Source: Streptomyces sp. NBC_01717 (GTDB lineage Bacteria; Actinomycetota; Actinomycetes; Streptomycetales; Streptomycetaceae). From it: DNA of 64,000 nucleotides. The stretch covers positions 6,324,001 to 6,388,000 of the forward strand of contig NZ_CP109178.1 of assembly GCF_036248255.1 (NCBI RefSeq), in the 5' to 3' direction. How positions within the stretch are numbered: position 1 is the stretch's first letter; the number at the start of each line of letters is the position of its first letter. A program made the translations under genes and the position numbers. Below are positions 36,225 to 45,069 of the stretch, piece by piece. A model generated the notes under the pieces. It saw nothing but the letters and a program-made list of their open reading frames with translations. It did not search any database and was not told the origin of the DNA.

Positions 36225-37100
36225 TCAGGACCGGACGAACTGCGGGCCCTGCGGCGGCAGGACGAAATTCGGGTCCGGGGCGGGCTGTGCAGCCGCCGCG
36301 GGCTGCGGATACCCGTACGCGGGCTGTGCGGAGGCCGGCTGCGGGTAGCCGTAGGCCGGCTGGGGAGCCGGGACGGGCGCTGCAACCGCTGTCGGCTGCG
36401 GGTAGCCGTACGCGGGCTGCTGGTGCTGGACCGTGGCCTGCGGGTCGGGGCCGGGCGCGGGGGGAAACACGGGAGCGGGCGGTGCGGCAGCCGGCACGGG
36501 CGCCGGGGCGTGCGAAGGGCTGGGCGATCCGGCCGCATCGGGCTCGGCCGCGGCCTCCGCCTCGTCGACCGAGATGCCGAACGCCGTCGCGAGACCTACC
36601 AGACCCGTCGGGTAGCCCTGGCCGACCGCCCTGAATTTCCAGCCATCGCCGCGCCGGTAGAGCTCACCGCAGATGATCGCGGTCTCCTCGCCGGTCTCCG
36701 GCCGCACATCGAACACGGCGAGCGGATCCCCGCCCGCCGAGCCCGCGTCGTACACCAGGATGCGCAGATCGCGGACCTGCTGGAAGGCGGCGCCGTCCGA
36801 GGACGCGGCGATGACCACCTGCTCGACCGAGGGGTCGAGCGCGCCCAGGTCGGCCTCGATGGTGTCGGTCAACCCCTCGGCGGCACTGCGCTTCGGCAGT
36901 CGCCGTACCAGGCCGGAAGGGTGCCTGGGCTGGTTGTAGAAGACGAAGTCCTCGTCGGAGCGCACACGGCCCCCGGTGCCGAGAAGCAGGGCCGAAGCGT
37001 CCACATCGGGGACCCCGGCGCCCGGGGTCCAGCGCAGCACGGCCCGTACGGCCGTGGCATCGAGGGGGACGTTCGAGCCCTTCAGCATCGCGTGCGTCAT
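36225..37100 (-). CDS. TerD family protein with Pro/Tyr-rich C-terminal tail
   Basis: A 291-residue protein. The N-terminal TerD domain (about 1-180) starts [20 protein letters not shown], includes [20 protein letters not shown], and ends [20 protein letters not shown]. The remaining third is a disordered Ala/Pro tail with three PAYGYPQP repeats, which may mediate multivalent or membrane-surface interactions. Acidic metal-site residues are partly replaced compared with the two short TerD copies. I chose the ATG at 37100 (an ATG three codons upstream is possible). It is divergent from the citrate-lyase-like gene, with which it shares a 219-bp promoter region. Confidence 0.88.
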   Translation of the reverse strand: MTHAMLKGSNVPLDATAVRAVLRWTPGAGVPDVDASALLLGTGGRVRSDEDFVFYNQPRHPSGLVRRLPKRSAAEGLTDTIEADLGALDPSVEQVVIAASSDGAAFQQVRDLRILVYDAGSAGGDPLAVFDVRPETGEETAIICGELYRRGDGWKFRAVGQGYPTGLVGLATAFGISVDEAEAAAEPDAAGSPSPSHAPAPVPAAAPPAPVFPPAPGPDPQATVQHQQPAYGYPQPTAVAAPVPAPQPAYGYPQPASAQPAYGYPQPAAAAQPAPDPNFVLPPQGPQFVRS

Positions 37101-37319
37101 GGCGGTCATCCTGCCTGCTGGCTGCCCGCGCAGACAACGCGGGGGTCGCAACCCATGTCCCGGCATCGCGTCGGAACCACGCCCCCCGCGCCTTCGGAAC
37201 CGTCGGGAAATGGACGAGTTACCCGAAATTCATGCACGCAGGGAACTCTCGACACCAGTCTTTACGTACTATTACCGGCCATGCGTTGTCCGGTCGGCCA
37301 GGCAGTACGGGGGAAATAT

Positions 37320-38483
37320 ATGCGGCATTTCGGGCACATCTCGCCCGCTGCGCGGAAGGGCCTGTTCCATCGGGAGCCCGGCGAATTCGGTGCGGGCTCG
37401 CCCACCCGCATGCTTTCGGCCGCCCTGGGCGCCACCCTCTACTCCCCGGCCACCCGGCCGCGGCTCGCGGACGACATCATCAAACAGGCCGGGCGCGGTG
37501 TCGTCTCGATGGTGCTGTGCCTGGAGGACTCGATCGACGACTCCGAGGTGACGGCGGCCGAGGAGAACCTGGTCAGACAGTTCACCGACCTCGCGGCGCG
37601 GGATGCCGAGGTGCCGCTGCTCTTCATCCGGGTCCGTGAACCGGAGCAGATCACGGACCTGGTCAACCGGCTCGGCACCTCCGCCCGATTGTTGTCCGGA
37701 TTTGTACTTCCGAAGTTCACGGAAGAGCGTGGCGTGCCGTTCATGGAGGCACTCACCAAGGCCGAGACGGCCACGCGCCGGCGGCTCTTCGCGATGCCCG
37801 TCCTCGAATCCCCGGAGCTGCTTCATCTGGAGTCCCGTGGCGAGACGCTGCAGGGAATCGCCCGTACCGTGGACAGATACCGGGACCGGGTGCTCGCGCT
37901 GCGGCTCGGGGTCACCGATTTCTGCTCGGCGTACGGACTGCGCAGGGCGCCCGACATGACGGCGTACGACGTGCAGCTCGTTGCCGCGGTCATCGCTGAC
38001 GTGGTCAATGTGCTGGGCCGGGCCGACGGCACCGGTTTCACCATCACCGGCCCGGTGTGGGAGTACTTCCGACTTCAGGAGCGCATGTTCAAACCGCAGC
38101 TGCGCCGCAGCCCCTTCCTGGAGGGCCGGGCCGAGGAGCTGCGCACAGAGCTGATCGAGCACGACCTGGACGGGCTGCTGCGGGAGATCGAGCTCGACCG
38201 GGCCAACGGGCTGCTCGGCAAGACCTGCATCCACCCGTCGCACGTCGCGCCCGTCCACGCACTGTCCGTGGTCAGTCACGAGGAGTTCACCGATGCACAG
38301 GACATCATGCGGCCGGAGCGGGGAGGCGGTGGAGTGATGCGCTCCGCGTATACGAACAAGATGAACGAAGTGAAGCCCCACCGGGCCTGGGCCGAGCGCA
38401 CGCTGCTGCGGGCCGAGGTCTTCGGCGTGGCGAAGGAAGACGTCGGGTTCGTGGATCTGCTGGCCGCGGGCCTCGCGGAATGA
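37320..38483 (+). CDS. HpcH/HpaI aldolase / citrate lyase-like protein of the Ter module
   Basis: A 387-residue TIM-barrel protein. It has the citrate-lyase beta-like acidic motif VLCLEDSIDDSEV (about 62-74), a metal-binding LRLGVTDFCSAYGLRR region (near 196-211) and a C-terminal CIHPSHVAPVHAL (near 302-314). In bacteria this group occurs in Ter-associated gene sets predicted to make a nucleoside-like metabolite, together with PRTase, TRSP and HAD proteins as here. The ATG at 37320 is preceded by GGGGGA. The next gene starts 10 bp after the stop, so it heads a three-gene operon. Confidence 0.88.
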   Translation: MRHFGHISPAARKGLFHREPGEFGAGSPTRMLSAALGATLYSPATRPRLADDIIKQAGRGVVSMVLCLEDSIDDSEVTAAEENLVRQFTDLAARDAEVPLLFIRVREPEQITDLVNRLGTSARLLSGFVLPKFTEERGVPFMEALTKAETATRRRLFAMPVLESPELLHLESRGETLQGIARTVDRYRDRVLALRLGVTDFCSAYGLRRAPDMTAYDVQLVAAVIADVVNVLGRADGTGFTITGPVWEYFRLQERMFKPQLRRSPFLEGRAEELRTELIEHDLDGLLREIELDRANGLLGKTCIHPSHVAPVHALSVVSHEEFTDAQDIMRPERGGGGVMRSAYTNKMNEVKPHRAWAERTLLRAEVFGVAKEDVGFVDLLAAGLAE

Positions 38484-38493
38484 GCGAGTCCCG

Positions 38494-41031
38494 ATGAGCG
38501 AGCGCGCAGCAAGGAAAGAGACGGCGAACGTGGTGTGGTCGGGTAGCTGGGTGGCGGAGCGACTGGGCGTCGAGCTCGTCGGCAACGGGGCGCCCGGAGG
38601 CGACGGGGAGCTCCGGGAGCTACTCGGCCTCGCTCTGCGCCGCAATCCCAAACGGGCCCATCTGCTCGTCTCCAATGTGCTGGGCAAGCATGTGCCGCAG
38701 AGGCCGTCCGTGGTCTACGGGGCGGGCTTCGAACTCGGCCTGAGGGTGCGCGAGCTCCTCGGGGAGGCGCCGGCGCGCCGGTCGGTGGTCCTCGGGTACG
38801 CGGAGACGGCCACCGGTCTCGGCCACGCGGTCGCCGACGGACTCGGAGTGGCGCCGTATCTCCACTCGACGCGCCGCCCGGTCGAGGGCGTGGTCCGGGC
38901 GGGCGGCTTCGAGGAGTCGCACTCGCACGCGACCTCGCATCTGCTGCTGCCGGAGGACCCGACGCTGCTCGGGACCGGCGGTGAGGGCCGGGCGGGAGAG
39001 CCGCTCGTGCTGGTGGACGACGAGTTCTCCACGGGCAACACCGTGCTCAACACGATCCGCGCGCTGCACGAGCTGTACCCACGCGACCGGTACGTGATCG
39101 TGGCCCTGGTGGACATGCGGTCGCCGGCCGACCGCGGACGCCTGACCGAGTTCGCCGCGGAGATCGGCGCACGCGTCGACCTGGTGGCGAGGGGAACGGG
39201 CACGGTCCGCCTCCCGGACGGCGTCCTGGAGAAGGGGCAGGCGCTGGTCGCCGCCCATGAGCGGGCCGCCGAGGCCGGCGACGGCGTGGCTGCCGCAGCC
39301 GGGGCCGGATCACCGGTACCGGGGCGAGCGACCGACACCTTCTGCACCCGAGTGGAGCTGGGGTGGCCGGCGGGGGTGCCCGACGGCGGCCGGCACGGCT
39401 TCACCCCCGCACATCGCGCGACCCTGGAATCGGCCCTTCCGGCCATGGCCGCCCGCATCGCCGACGCCCTGGACGGCGACGCCCGCCGCGTACTGGTCCT
39501 CGGCTTCGAGGAACTGATGTACGCACCGCTCCGGCTCGGCACGGCCCTGGAGGCCCACACCGACGCCGAGGTGCGCTACTCGACCACCACGCGTTCCCCC
39601 GTTCTCGCCGTCGACGACCCCGGCTACGCGATACGCAGCCGTCTGGTCTTCCCGGCCCACGACGACCCGGCCGACGGCCCCGGCGACCGCTTCGCCTACA
39701 ACGTCGCGGGTGCCGGTTTCGACGCGGTCGTGGTGGTCGTCGACTCCACCGCCGACACCCCGGAGCTGCACGCCCCCGGCGGCCTGCTGGCGGAGCTGGC
39801 CGCGCACACCTCCCACATCCTGCTGGCCGTCGTCCCCTCGTACGTCCCGTACGCCTTCTCACCCGCCCCCGAACGGCAGGAACCTCCTATGCTGCCCGAG
39901 CCCCTTCGCGGCCCCGTCTTCTCCTCCTACGAGCCGGACGACGTCGGATGGCTGCTCCAGGACCTCTCGGACACCGAGCTGGAGGCGCCCACCGAGGAGC
40001 GCGAGGAAGCGATACAGAGCGGTGGCGCGCACTACGCCGAGTCGCTGCCCGTCGAATACCAGCCGTCCGCCGAGTACCAGGACCTGTTCAAGGCGGCCCT
40101 GGACCTGTCGGCCGCCCGCATCGCACGGGCCGTCGGCACCGTCACCGAGACGGTTCTCGCCGAGCGCAGCCCCCGTCCCGTTCTCGTCTCCCTCGCCCGG
40201 GCCGGAACCCCGGTCGGTGTGCTGATGCGCCGCTGGGCGCAGCACCGGCACGGATTCGATCTGCCGCACTACGCCGTCTCCATCGTGCGCGGACGGGGCA
40301 TCGACGCCAATGCCCTGCGCTGGCTGGCCGCCCACCACAACCCGGCGGACGTCGTCTTCGTCGACGGCTGGACCGGCAAGGGGGCGATCACCCGTGAACT
40401 GTCGGCGGCGCTCGCCGAGTTCGAGGGCTTCGATCCCGAGATCGCGGTCCTGGCCGACCCGGGCGGCTGTGTCCGTACCTACGGCACCCGTGAGGACTTC
40501 CTCATCCCGTCCGCCTGCCTCAACTCCACCGTCTCCGGACTGATCTCGCGCACGGTGCTCCGTTCCGACCTGGTCGGCCCACATGACTTCCACGGCGCGA
40601 AGTTCTACCGGGAGCTGGCGGACGCCGATGTGTCCGGCCACTTCCTCGACACCGTCGCCGAGCACTTCGACGAGGTCGTCGACGCAGTGGACGCCGAGGT
40701 CAAGGAGCTGCTCGCCGCGGACCGCGCCCCGACCTGGGACGGCTGGGCGGCCGTCGAGCGCATCAGCGCGGAGTACGGCATCCACGATGTGAACCTGGTC
40801 AAGCCCGGCGTCGGCGAGACCACACGCGTACTGCTGCGACGCGTGCCGTGGAAGATCCTCGCCAAGCGCGGCGCCGGCGCCGACCTCGAGCACATCAGGC
40901 TGCTGGCCGAGCAGCGCGGAGTACCGGTCGAAGAGGTCGACGAACTCCCGTACACCTGCGTCGGACTGATCCACCCGAAGTACACCCGGGGAGCGACGGG
41001 AGCGGACGGCAAGGCGGTGGCGTCACAGTGA
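38494..41031 (+). CDS. Fused phosphoribosyltransferase-TRSP-StiP protein of the Ter module
   Basis: An 845-residue multi-domain cytoplasmic protein. Domain 1 (about 10-260) is a PRTase with the PRPP-binding loop VLVDDEFSTGNTVLNTI (near 172-188). Domain 2 (about 285-480) is a TRSP domain; the naming motif is seen in TTTRSPVLAV (near 364-373). Domain 3 (about 510-700) is a StiP-like, second PRTase-related domain with VSLARAGTPVGVLMRRW and FVDGWTGKGAITREL (near 620-634). The C-terminus (about 740-845) carries a small basic domain with VLLRRVPWKILAKRG. In many genomes these are separate proteins; here they are one chain. Such proteins belong to the Ter-linked pathway predicted to make a nucleoside-like compound. 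The HAD gene overlaps its end by 4 bp. Confidence 0.85.
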   Translation: MSERAARKETANVVWSGSWVAERLGVELVGNGAPGGDGELRELLGLALRRNPKRAHLLVSNVLGKHVPQRPSVVYGAGFELGLRVRELLGEAPARRSVVLGYAETATGLGHAVADGLGVAPYLHSTRRPVEGVVRAGGFEESHSHATSHLLLPEDPTLLGTGGEGRAGEPLVLVDDEFSTGNTVLNTIRALHELYPRDRYVIVALVDMRSPADRGRLTEFAAEIGARVDLVARGTGTVRLPDGVLEKGQALVAAHERAAEAGDGVAAAAGAGSPVPGRATDTFCTRVELGWPAGVPDGGRHGFTPAHRATLESALPAMAARIADALDGDARRVLVLGFEELMYAPLRLGTALEAHTDAEVRYSTTTRSPVLAVDDPGYAIRSRLVFPAHDDPADGPGDRFAYNVAGAGFDAVVVVVDSTADTPELHAPGGLLAELAAHTSHILLAVVPSYVPYAFSPAPERQEPPMLPEPLRGPVFSSYEPDDVGWLLQDLSDTELEAPTEEREEAIQSGGAHYAESLPVEYQPSAEYQDLFKAALDLSAARIARAVGTVTETVLAERSPRPVLVSLARAGTPVGVLMRRWAQHRHGFDLPHYAVSIVRGRGIDANALRWLAAHHNPADVVFVDGWTGKGAITRELSAALAEFEGFDPEIAVLADPGGCVRTYGTREDFLIPSACLNSTVSGLISRTVLRSDLVGPHDFHGAKFYRELADADVSGHFLDTVAEHFDEVVDAVDAEVKELLAADRAPTWDGWAAVERISAEYGIHDVNLVKPGVGETTRVLLRRVPWKILAKRGAGADLEHIRLLAEQRGVPVEEVDELPYTCVGLIHPKYTRGATGADGKAVASQ

Positions 41032-41993
41032 CCACCCCGAGCTCCCTGACCACCCCGGGCTCCGTGACCATCCCGACGCCCACGGCCGCCCCGGCCCCGA
41101 TGGCCGCCCGGACCGCTCCCGCCGGCTCCGTGACGCTGGTCGCCAGCGACCTCGACCGCACCCTCATCTACTCGGCGGCGGCGCTCCAGCTCTCCATGCC
41201 GGACGCCGAAGCCCCCCGGCTGCTCTGCGTCGAGGTGTACGGCCACAAGCCGCTCTCCTATCTCACGGAGACGGCCGCCGAACTCCTCGAAGAGCTGGCC
41301 CGCACCACGGTCTTCGTGCCCACGACCACCCGCACCCGTGAGCAGTACCAGCGCATCAGACTCCCCGGCCCCGCACCGGAGTTCGCCATCTGCGCGAACG
41401 GGGGACACCTCCTGGTCGACGGGGTGTCCGACCCCGACTGGCAGGCGCAGGTGGCCCGCCGGCTCGCCGACGAGTGCGCCTCCCTCGCCGAAGTCCGCGC
41501 CCACCTCGCCGCCGCTGCGGACCCTGCCTGGCTCCTCAAGGAACGGGTCGCCGAGGACCTCTTCGCCTATCTCGTCGTCGAACGCTCGCTGCTGCCCGCG
41601 GGATGGGTGGGGGAGCTGGCCGAGTGGGCGGACCCCCGCGGCTGGACCGTGTCGCTCCAGGGCCGCAAGATCTACGCCGTGCCCAAGCCGCTCACCAAGA
41701 GCGCCGCGATGAACGAAGTCGCCCGCCGCGCCGGCGCCACGCTCACCCTCGCCGCCGGTGACTCGCTCCTCGACGCCGACCTGCTTCTCGCCGCCGACCA
41801 CGCCTGGCGCCCCGGCCACGGCGAACTCGCCGACACCGACTGGAGCGCCCCGCACGTCGACGTACTGACGGAGAACGGTGTGGCGGCGGGCGAGGAGATC
41901 CTCCGGCGTTTCCTTCGGGCTTCCGTCCCGCAGCAGGGCCCCCGGCAGGGAACAGTGGTACCTGAGGCCGTGACCGGTCTGCCCGGCAGGTGA
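41028..41993 (+). CDS. HAD-superfamily hydrolase of the Ter module
   Basis: A 321-residue phosphatase-like protein. After a 37-residue low-complexity Thr/Pro/Ala N-terminus comes HAD motif I ASDLDRTLIYS (Asp nucleophile near 41, DxD), motif II in VFVPTTTRTREQY (near 93), and motif III/IV KSAAMNEVARR...LAAGDSLLDADLL (near 225-250). The layout resembles mannosyl-3-phosphoglycerate phosphatase-like HADs found beside Ter PRTase genes. Its GTG overlaps the previous stop as GTGA, indicating coupled translation. It probably removes a phosphate from the phosphoribosyl product of the upstream enzyme (inference). The end is followed by short repeated TGCCSGGCAGGTGACC units (41989-42030). Confidence 0.85.
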   Translation: MTTPSSLTTPGSVTIPTPTAAPAPMAARTAPAGSVTLVASDLDRTLIYSAAALQLSMPDAEAPRLLCVEVYGHKPLSYLTETAAELLEELARTTVFVPTTTRTREQYQRIRLPGPAPEFAICANGGHLLVDGVSDPDWQAQVARRLADECASLAEVRAHLAAAADPAWLLKERVAEDLFAYLVVERSLLPAGWVGELAEWADPRGWTVSLQGRKIYAVPKPLTKSAAMNEVARRAGATLTLAAGDSLLDADLLLAADHAWRPGHGELADTDWSAPHVDVLTENGVAAGEEILRRFLRASVPQQGPRQGTVVPEAVTGLPGR

Positions 41994-42046
41994 CCAGCGT
42001 GCCGGGCAGGTGACCGCCTGCCCGGCAGGCACAGAGGGAGTGCGCG

Positions 42047-42706
42047 ATGAGCAAGGGAAACGAAACCAAGATCACGGACGAGCTGTACGCGTACATGCTG
42101 GCGCACAACCCGCCGCTCGACGCGGTACAGCGTGAACTCGTCGCGACCACGTACGCGCACCTTCCCGAACAGGCGGGGATGCAGTCCGCCGAGGAGCAGG
42201 GCCCACTGCTCGCCTTCCTCGTACGGCTGACGGGTGCCCGGCACATCGTCGAGGTCGGGACGTTCACCGGGTTCTCGGCCCTGGCGATGGCGCAGGCACT
42301 GCCCGCCGACGGACGGCTGATCGCCTGCGACATCTCGGAGGAGTGGACCGCCTACGGCCGCGAGGCGTGGGAGAAGGCAGGTGTCGCCGACCGGATCGAG
42401 CTCCGCATCGCCCCCGCTCTCGACACCCTGGGGGCCATGCCGTCCGAGCCGCACATCGATCTGGCCTATCTGGACGCGGACAAGGGCAACTACATTCCGT
42501 ACTGGGAAGAGCTGGTGCCGCGGATGCGCCGGGGCGGCCTGATCGTCACCGACAACGTGCTGTTCCACGGCGGTGTGACCGACCCACGGGCGACCGGCGG
42601 AGCGGCGGCCATCAAGGAGTTCAACGAGCATGTGGCCGCAGATCCGCGGATGGACAGCGTGATGCTCACCGTGGCGGACGGACTGACCCTCTCCCGTAAG
42701 CGGTAG
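42047..42706 (+). CDS. SAM-dependent O-methyltransferase (class I, CCoAOMT-like)
   Basis: A 219-residue methyltransferase of the cation-dependent caffeoyl-CoA/catechol type. SAM motif I is HIVEVGTFTGFSALAMAQAL (near 66-85), followed by GRLIACDISEEW; the metal-binding Asp is in LAYLDADKGNY (near 143) and a second in GGLIVTDNVLFHGG (near 168). Substrates are usually catechols or related diols. It follows the HAD gene by 53 bp; a link to the Ter metabolite pathway is possible but not shown. Confidence 0.9.
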   Translation: MSKGNETKITDELYAYMLAHNPPLDAVQRELVATTYAHLPEQAGMQSAEEQGPLLAFLVRLTGARHIVEVGTFTGFSALAMAQALPADGRLIACDISEEWTAYGREAWEKAGVADRIELRIAPALDTLGAMPSEPHIDLAYLDADKGNYIPYWEELVPRMRRGGLIVTDNVLFHGGVTDPRATGGAAAIKEFNEHVAADPRMDSVMLTVADGLTLSRKR

Positions 42707-42726
42707 CCACCGCCCGCCCGGCCGGG

Positions 42727-42942
42727 TCAGCCGCAGCAGCCCCCACCGCAGCAGCCGCCGCCGCCCGACGGGGCGGCCGGCGCGGACTTGGCCGATGCCC
42801 CGCCCACGGCCACCGCGGAGAGGAGCTTCACCGTGTCCTCGTGCCCGGCAGGGCAGGAGGCAGGGGCCGACGACTCGGCCATCGGACGGCTGAGTTCGAA
42901 CGTGTCTCCGCAGGAGCGGCAGCGGTATTCGTAACGAGGCAT
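42727..42942 (-). CDS. FmdB-type zinc-ribbon protein
   Basis: A 71-residue protein. The N-terminal FmdB zinc ribbon reads MPRYEYRCRSCGDTFELSRP...ASCPAGHEDTVKLLS with the CxxC and C..H ligands. The tail is flexible and ends in a Gly/Cys cluster (GGGGCCGGGCCG). FmdB-like proteins are widespread putative regulatory or chaperone-like proteins of unclear role; the C-terminal CC repeats could bind metal. Convergent with the methyltransferase. Confidence 0.88.
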   Translation of the reverse strand: MPRYEYRCRSCGDTFELSRPMAESSAPASCPAGHEDTVKLLSAVAVGGASAKSAPAAPSGGGGCCGGGCCG

Positions 42943-42971
42943 GGCCCCAGGCTAACCGGCGGGCACCACGG

Positions 42972-43571
42972 CTACCGCGTAATACGGCTCCGGCCGGCAA
43001 CCGGCATCGACGAACTCCGGTCGTGGCGCTGTTCCACGGCGGCCTCATCGGGATGGCGGGCACGCCAGTACGGGTTGTCGTGCGGGAGCCCGCCGCTGAC
43101 CCTTCCGTACATCCCGAACATCATCAGCATCAGCCCGACGACAAAGCTGAACAGGACGTTCTGCATGCGGAAGGCGAGGAAATTGAAGCCGGTGTCGAGC
43201 AGTGCCAGATTGATGAAGCCACTGAGGATGAACGCGATACCCAGGACCATGTTGACCGTCGAGGCGAAGTTGCCGCCGATCACCATCCCGACGAACAGGA
43301 GCAGGCCGACGCAGATGGAGAGGACGCTGAGCGCCCCATTGGTGTTCAGGCCCGCGACAGTCGCTTCGCCCGTGTTGAAGAAGCCGATCTTGTCGATGAT
43401 TCCCAGGATGCCGAAGGCGAGCAGCAACAGTCCCATCAACCCCGCCCCTACGCGATAGATGCTGTTGAGCCGGTGATCGATCGGGAGATGGTCGTCGAGC
43501 CGAGCGGCTCTGCTGCGCCGTGCGGGCTTCTGTGCACGTCGCCGCGGGGGATGCACTGCATGGGTAGCCAT
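42972..43571 (-). CDS. DUF4383 membrane protein
   Basis: A 199-residue protein with a basic N-terminus, four transmembrane helices (AGLMGLLLLAFGILGII; LSVLSICVGLLLFVGMVIGG; MVLGIAFILSGFINLALL; VLFSFVVGLMLMMFGMYG) and a hydrophilic tail that begins RVSGGLPHDNPYW. The RVGAGLMGLLLLAFGILG and GGNFASTVNMVLG pieces are typical of DUF4383. Function is unknown. ATG at 43571 is preceded by GGAGGCCCC, which decides the start. Confidence 0.87.
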   Translation of the reverse strand: MATHAVHPPRRRAQKPARRSRAARLDDHLPIDHRLNSIYRVGAGLMGLLLLAFGILGIIDKIGFFNTGEATVAGLNTNGALSVLSICVGLLLFVGMVIGGNFASTVNMVLGIAFILSGFINLALLDTGFNFLAFRMQNVLFSFVVGLMLMMFGMYGRVSGGLPHDNPYWRARHPDEAAVEQRHDRSSSMPVAGRSRITR

Positions 43572-43630
43572 GGGGGCCTCCTTCGCGATACCACCAGGAT
43601 CCGCCCCGCGCACGGCCGCGACAACTCGGC

Positions 43631-44998
43631 TCAGCCGCCGGCGCCCCGCTCCTCACGGATCTCCGAGACCACCCGTGCCGCCGTCTGCCGCACGGATTCG
43701 GTCTCGGTCAGGAAGTGCCAGTAGTCGGGGTGGCGACCCTCCAGCCCGGCGATCGCGTGCTCCAGCCGGGCCACGGCATCGTCCAGTGGCCGGGCGTGGC
43801 GCGGCTCGGGTGTGTTGCGCCCCGCCATGGCCAGGCGCTGGGCGTCGCGGATGGCGAACCTGGTCCGCTGGATCTCCTGCTGGGGGTCCTTGGCCACGTC
43901 GTCGAGGCGGCGCAGCCGGTCCCCGGCCGCGGACACGGCCTCGTCCGTCGCGTTCAGCAGGGCCCGTACGGTGGACAGCCGCGACGTCGCATCGGCCCAG
44001 CGCTGCTCGTCCCGCGCCTTGGTGGCCTCCTTGAGCTTCTCCTCGGCCTGCCGCACATTGACCGCAGCTTGCTCGGGCACGGGCTGGAGGTCCTGCCAGC
44101 AGGCAGCGGTGAACCGCCGCCGCAGCTCGCTCAGCACCGGCTCCACCGTGCCGGCGCGCGTCGTCAGCGCCTGGGCTCGCGTGCGCAGCGACACCAGCCG
44201 GTGGTCGATCTCCGCGGCGCGCTCGGGAAGCTGCGCCGCCTCGGCCCGCACGGCCTCGGCGCCGCGCAGCACCTGATCGGCGCGTTGCAGCGTCTCCGGT
44301 ACGCCGTGCCGGCCGGCGCCCTGGTTGAGCTTGGTCAGTTCGGGGGCGAGGGCCGCCAGGCGCGCGGCGAGATCGTCCGCCCGCAGTCCGGACGCGCGCG
44401 CCGCGTCGAGAGCATTGCTCGCACCGAGGAGCGCCTGTCGCGCCCGTTCGACGGCGGGCGCGAGCCGGGCGAGCTGCGTCTCGGCATTCCCCAGGAGCGG
44501 ACCGAGTCCCTGCGCGAACCGTTCCAGCTCGCCCTTGACCCGCACGAGCTCGTCCTTGGCGGCGGTCAGCTCCGTCCGGGCACGCGCCGCGACCGCCGGC
44601 TCAAGATCGTCGCGATCGAGGTCGTGGGCGTCGACCGCCGTGATGTACGCATGGCTGGCCTCGTCGATCCGCCGCCCCAGCGCGGCGAAATCGTCCACGG
44701 CCTTCCGCGCGGCGGGCGAGCTGTCCACCGCGGTGATCGTCTCGATCGAGATCTTCAGATCGCGCTGAGCCGTGTCCAGCTCGTAGAAGGCCTCCGCGGC
44801 CGCGTCCTTCGCCGCCTGCGCATCGGCACGCTGGTTCTCCCCGCGACCGCCGAACCAGCGCCGCGTACCACCACCGGCGAAGGCGGCCGGCAACGCCGCG
44901 GCGAGCAACGGCACCGGCAGCAGCATCAATCCGAGGACGTCCCTGACGGCGGTTCTGCCACCCGCTCCTGCCTGTGGCCGCGCGTGTGTCGCCGTCAC
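43631..44998 (-). CDS. Membrane-anchored coiled-coil protein of unknown function
   Basis: A 455-residue protein. One N-terminal hydrophobic helix (LGLMLLPVPLLAAALPAAFAG, about 22-42) is followed by around 400 residues of Ala-, Arg- and Glu-rich heptad-like helices, e.g. AKDELVRVKGELERF and QAEEKLKEATKARDEQRWAD. No enzymatic motif is visible. It may be a structural or scaffold protein at the membrane. Start is a GTG. It precedes the DUF4383 gene by 59 bp in the same direction. Confidence 0.7.
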   Translation of the reverse strand: MTATHARPQAGAGGRTAVRDVLGLMLLPVPLLAAALPAAFAGGGTRRWFGGRGENQRADAQAAKDAAAEAFYELDTAQRDLKISIETITAVDSSPAARKAVDDFAALGRRIDEASHAYITAVDAHDLDRDDLEPAVAARARTELTAAKDELVRVKGELERFAQGLGPLLGNAETQLARLAPAVERARQALLGASNALDAARASGLRADDLAARLAALAPELTKLNQGAGRHGVPETLQRADQVLRGAEAVRAEAAQLPERAAEIDHRLVSLRTRAQALTTRAGTVEPVLSELRRRFTAACWQDLQPVPEQAAVNVRQAEEKLKEATKARDEQRWADATSRLSTVRALLNATDEAVSAAGDRLRRLDDVAKDPQQEIQRTRFAIRDAQRLAMAGRNTPEPRHARPLDDAVARLEHAIAGLEGRHPDYWHFLTETESVRQTAARVVSEIREERGAGG

Positions 44999-45069
44999 AT
45001 CCCTCTCCCGTGCCGTATCGCCTTGCCCGGTTCATTCTCCCACCAGGTAAGGACGAACACACGGGCCCG

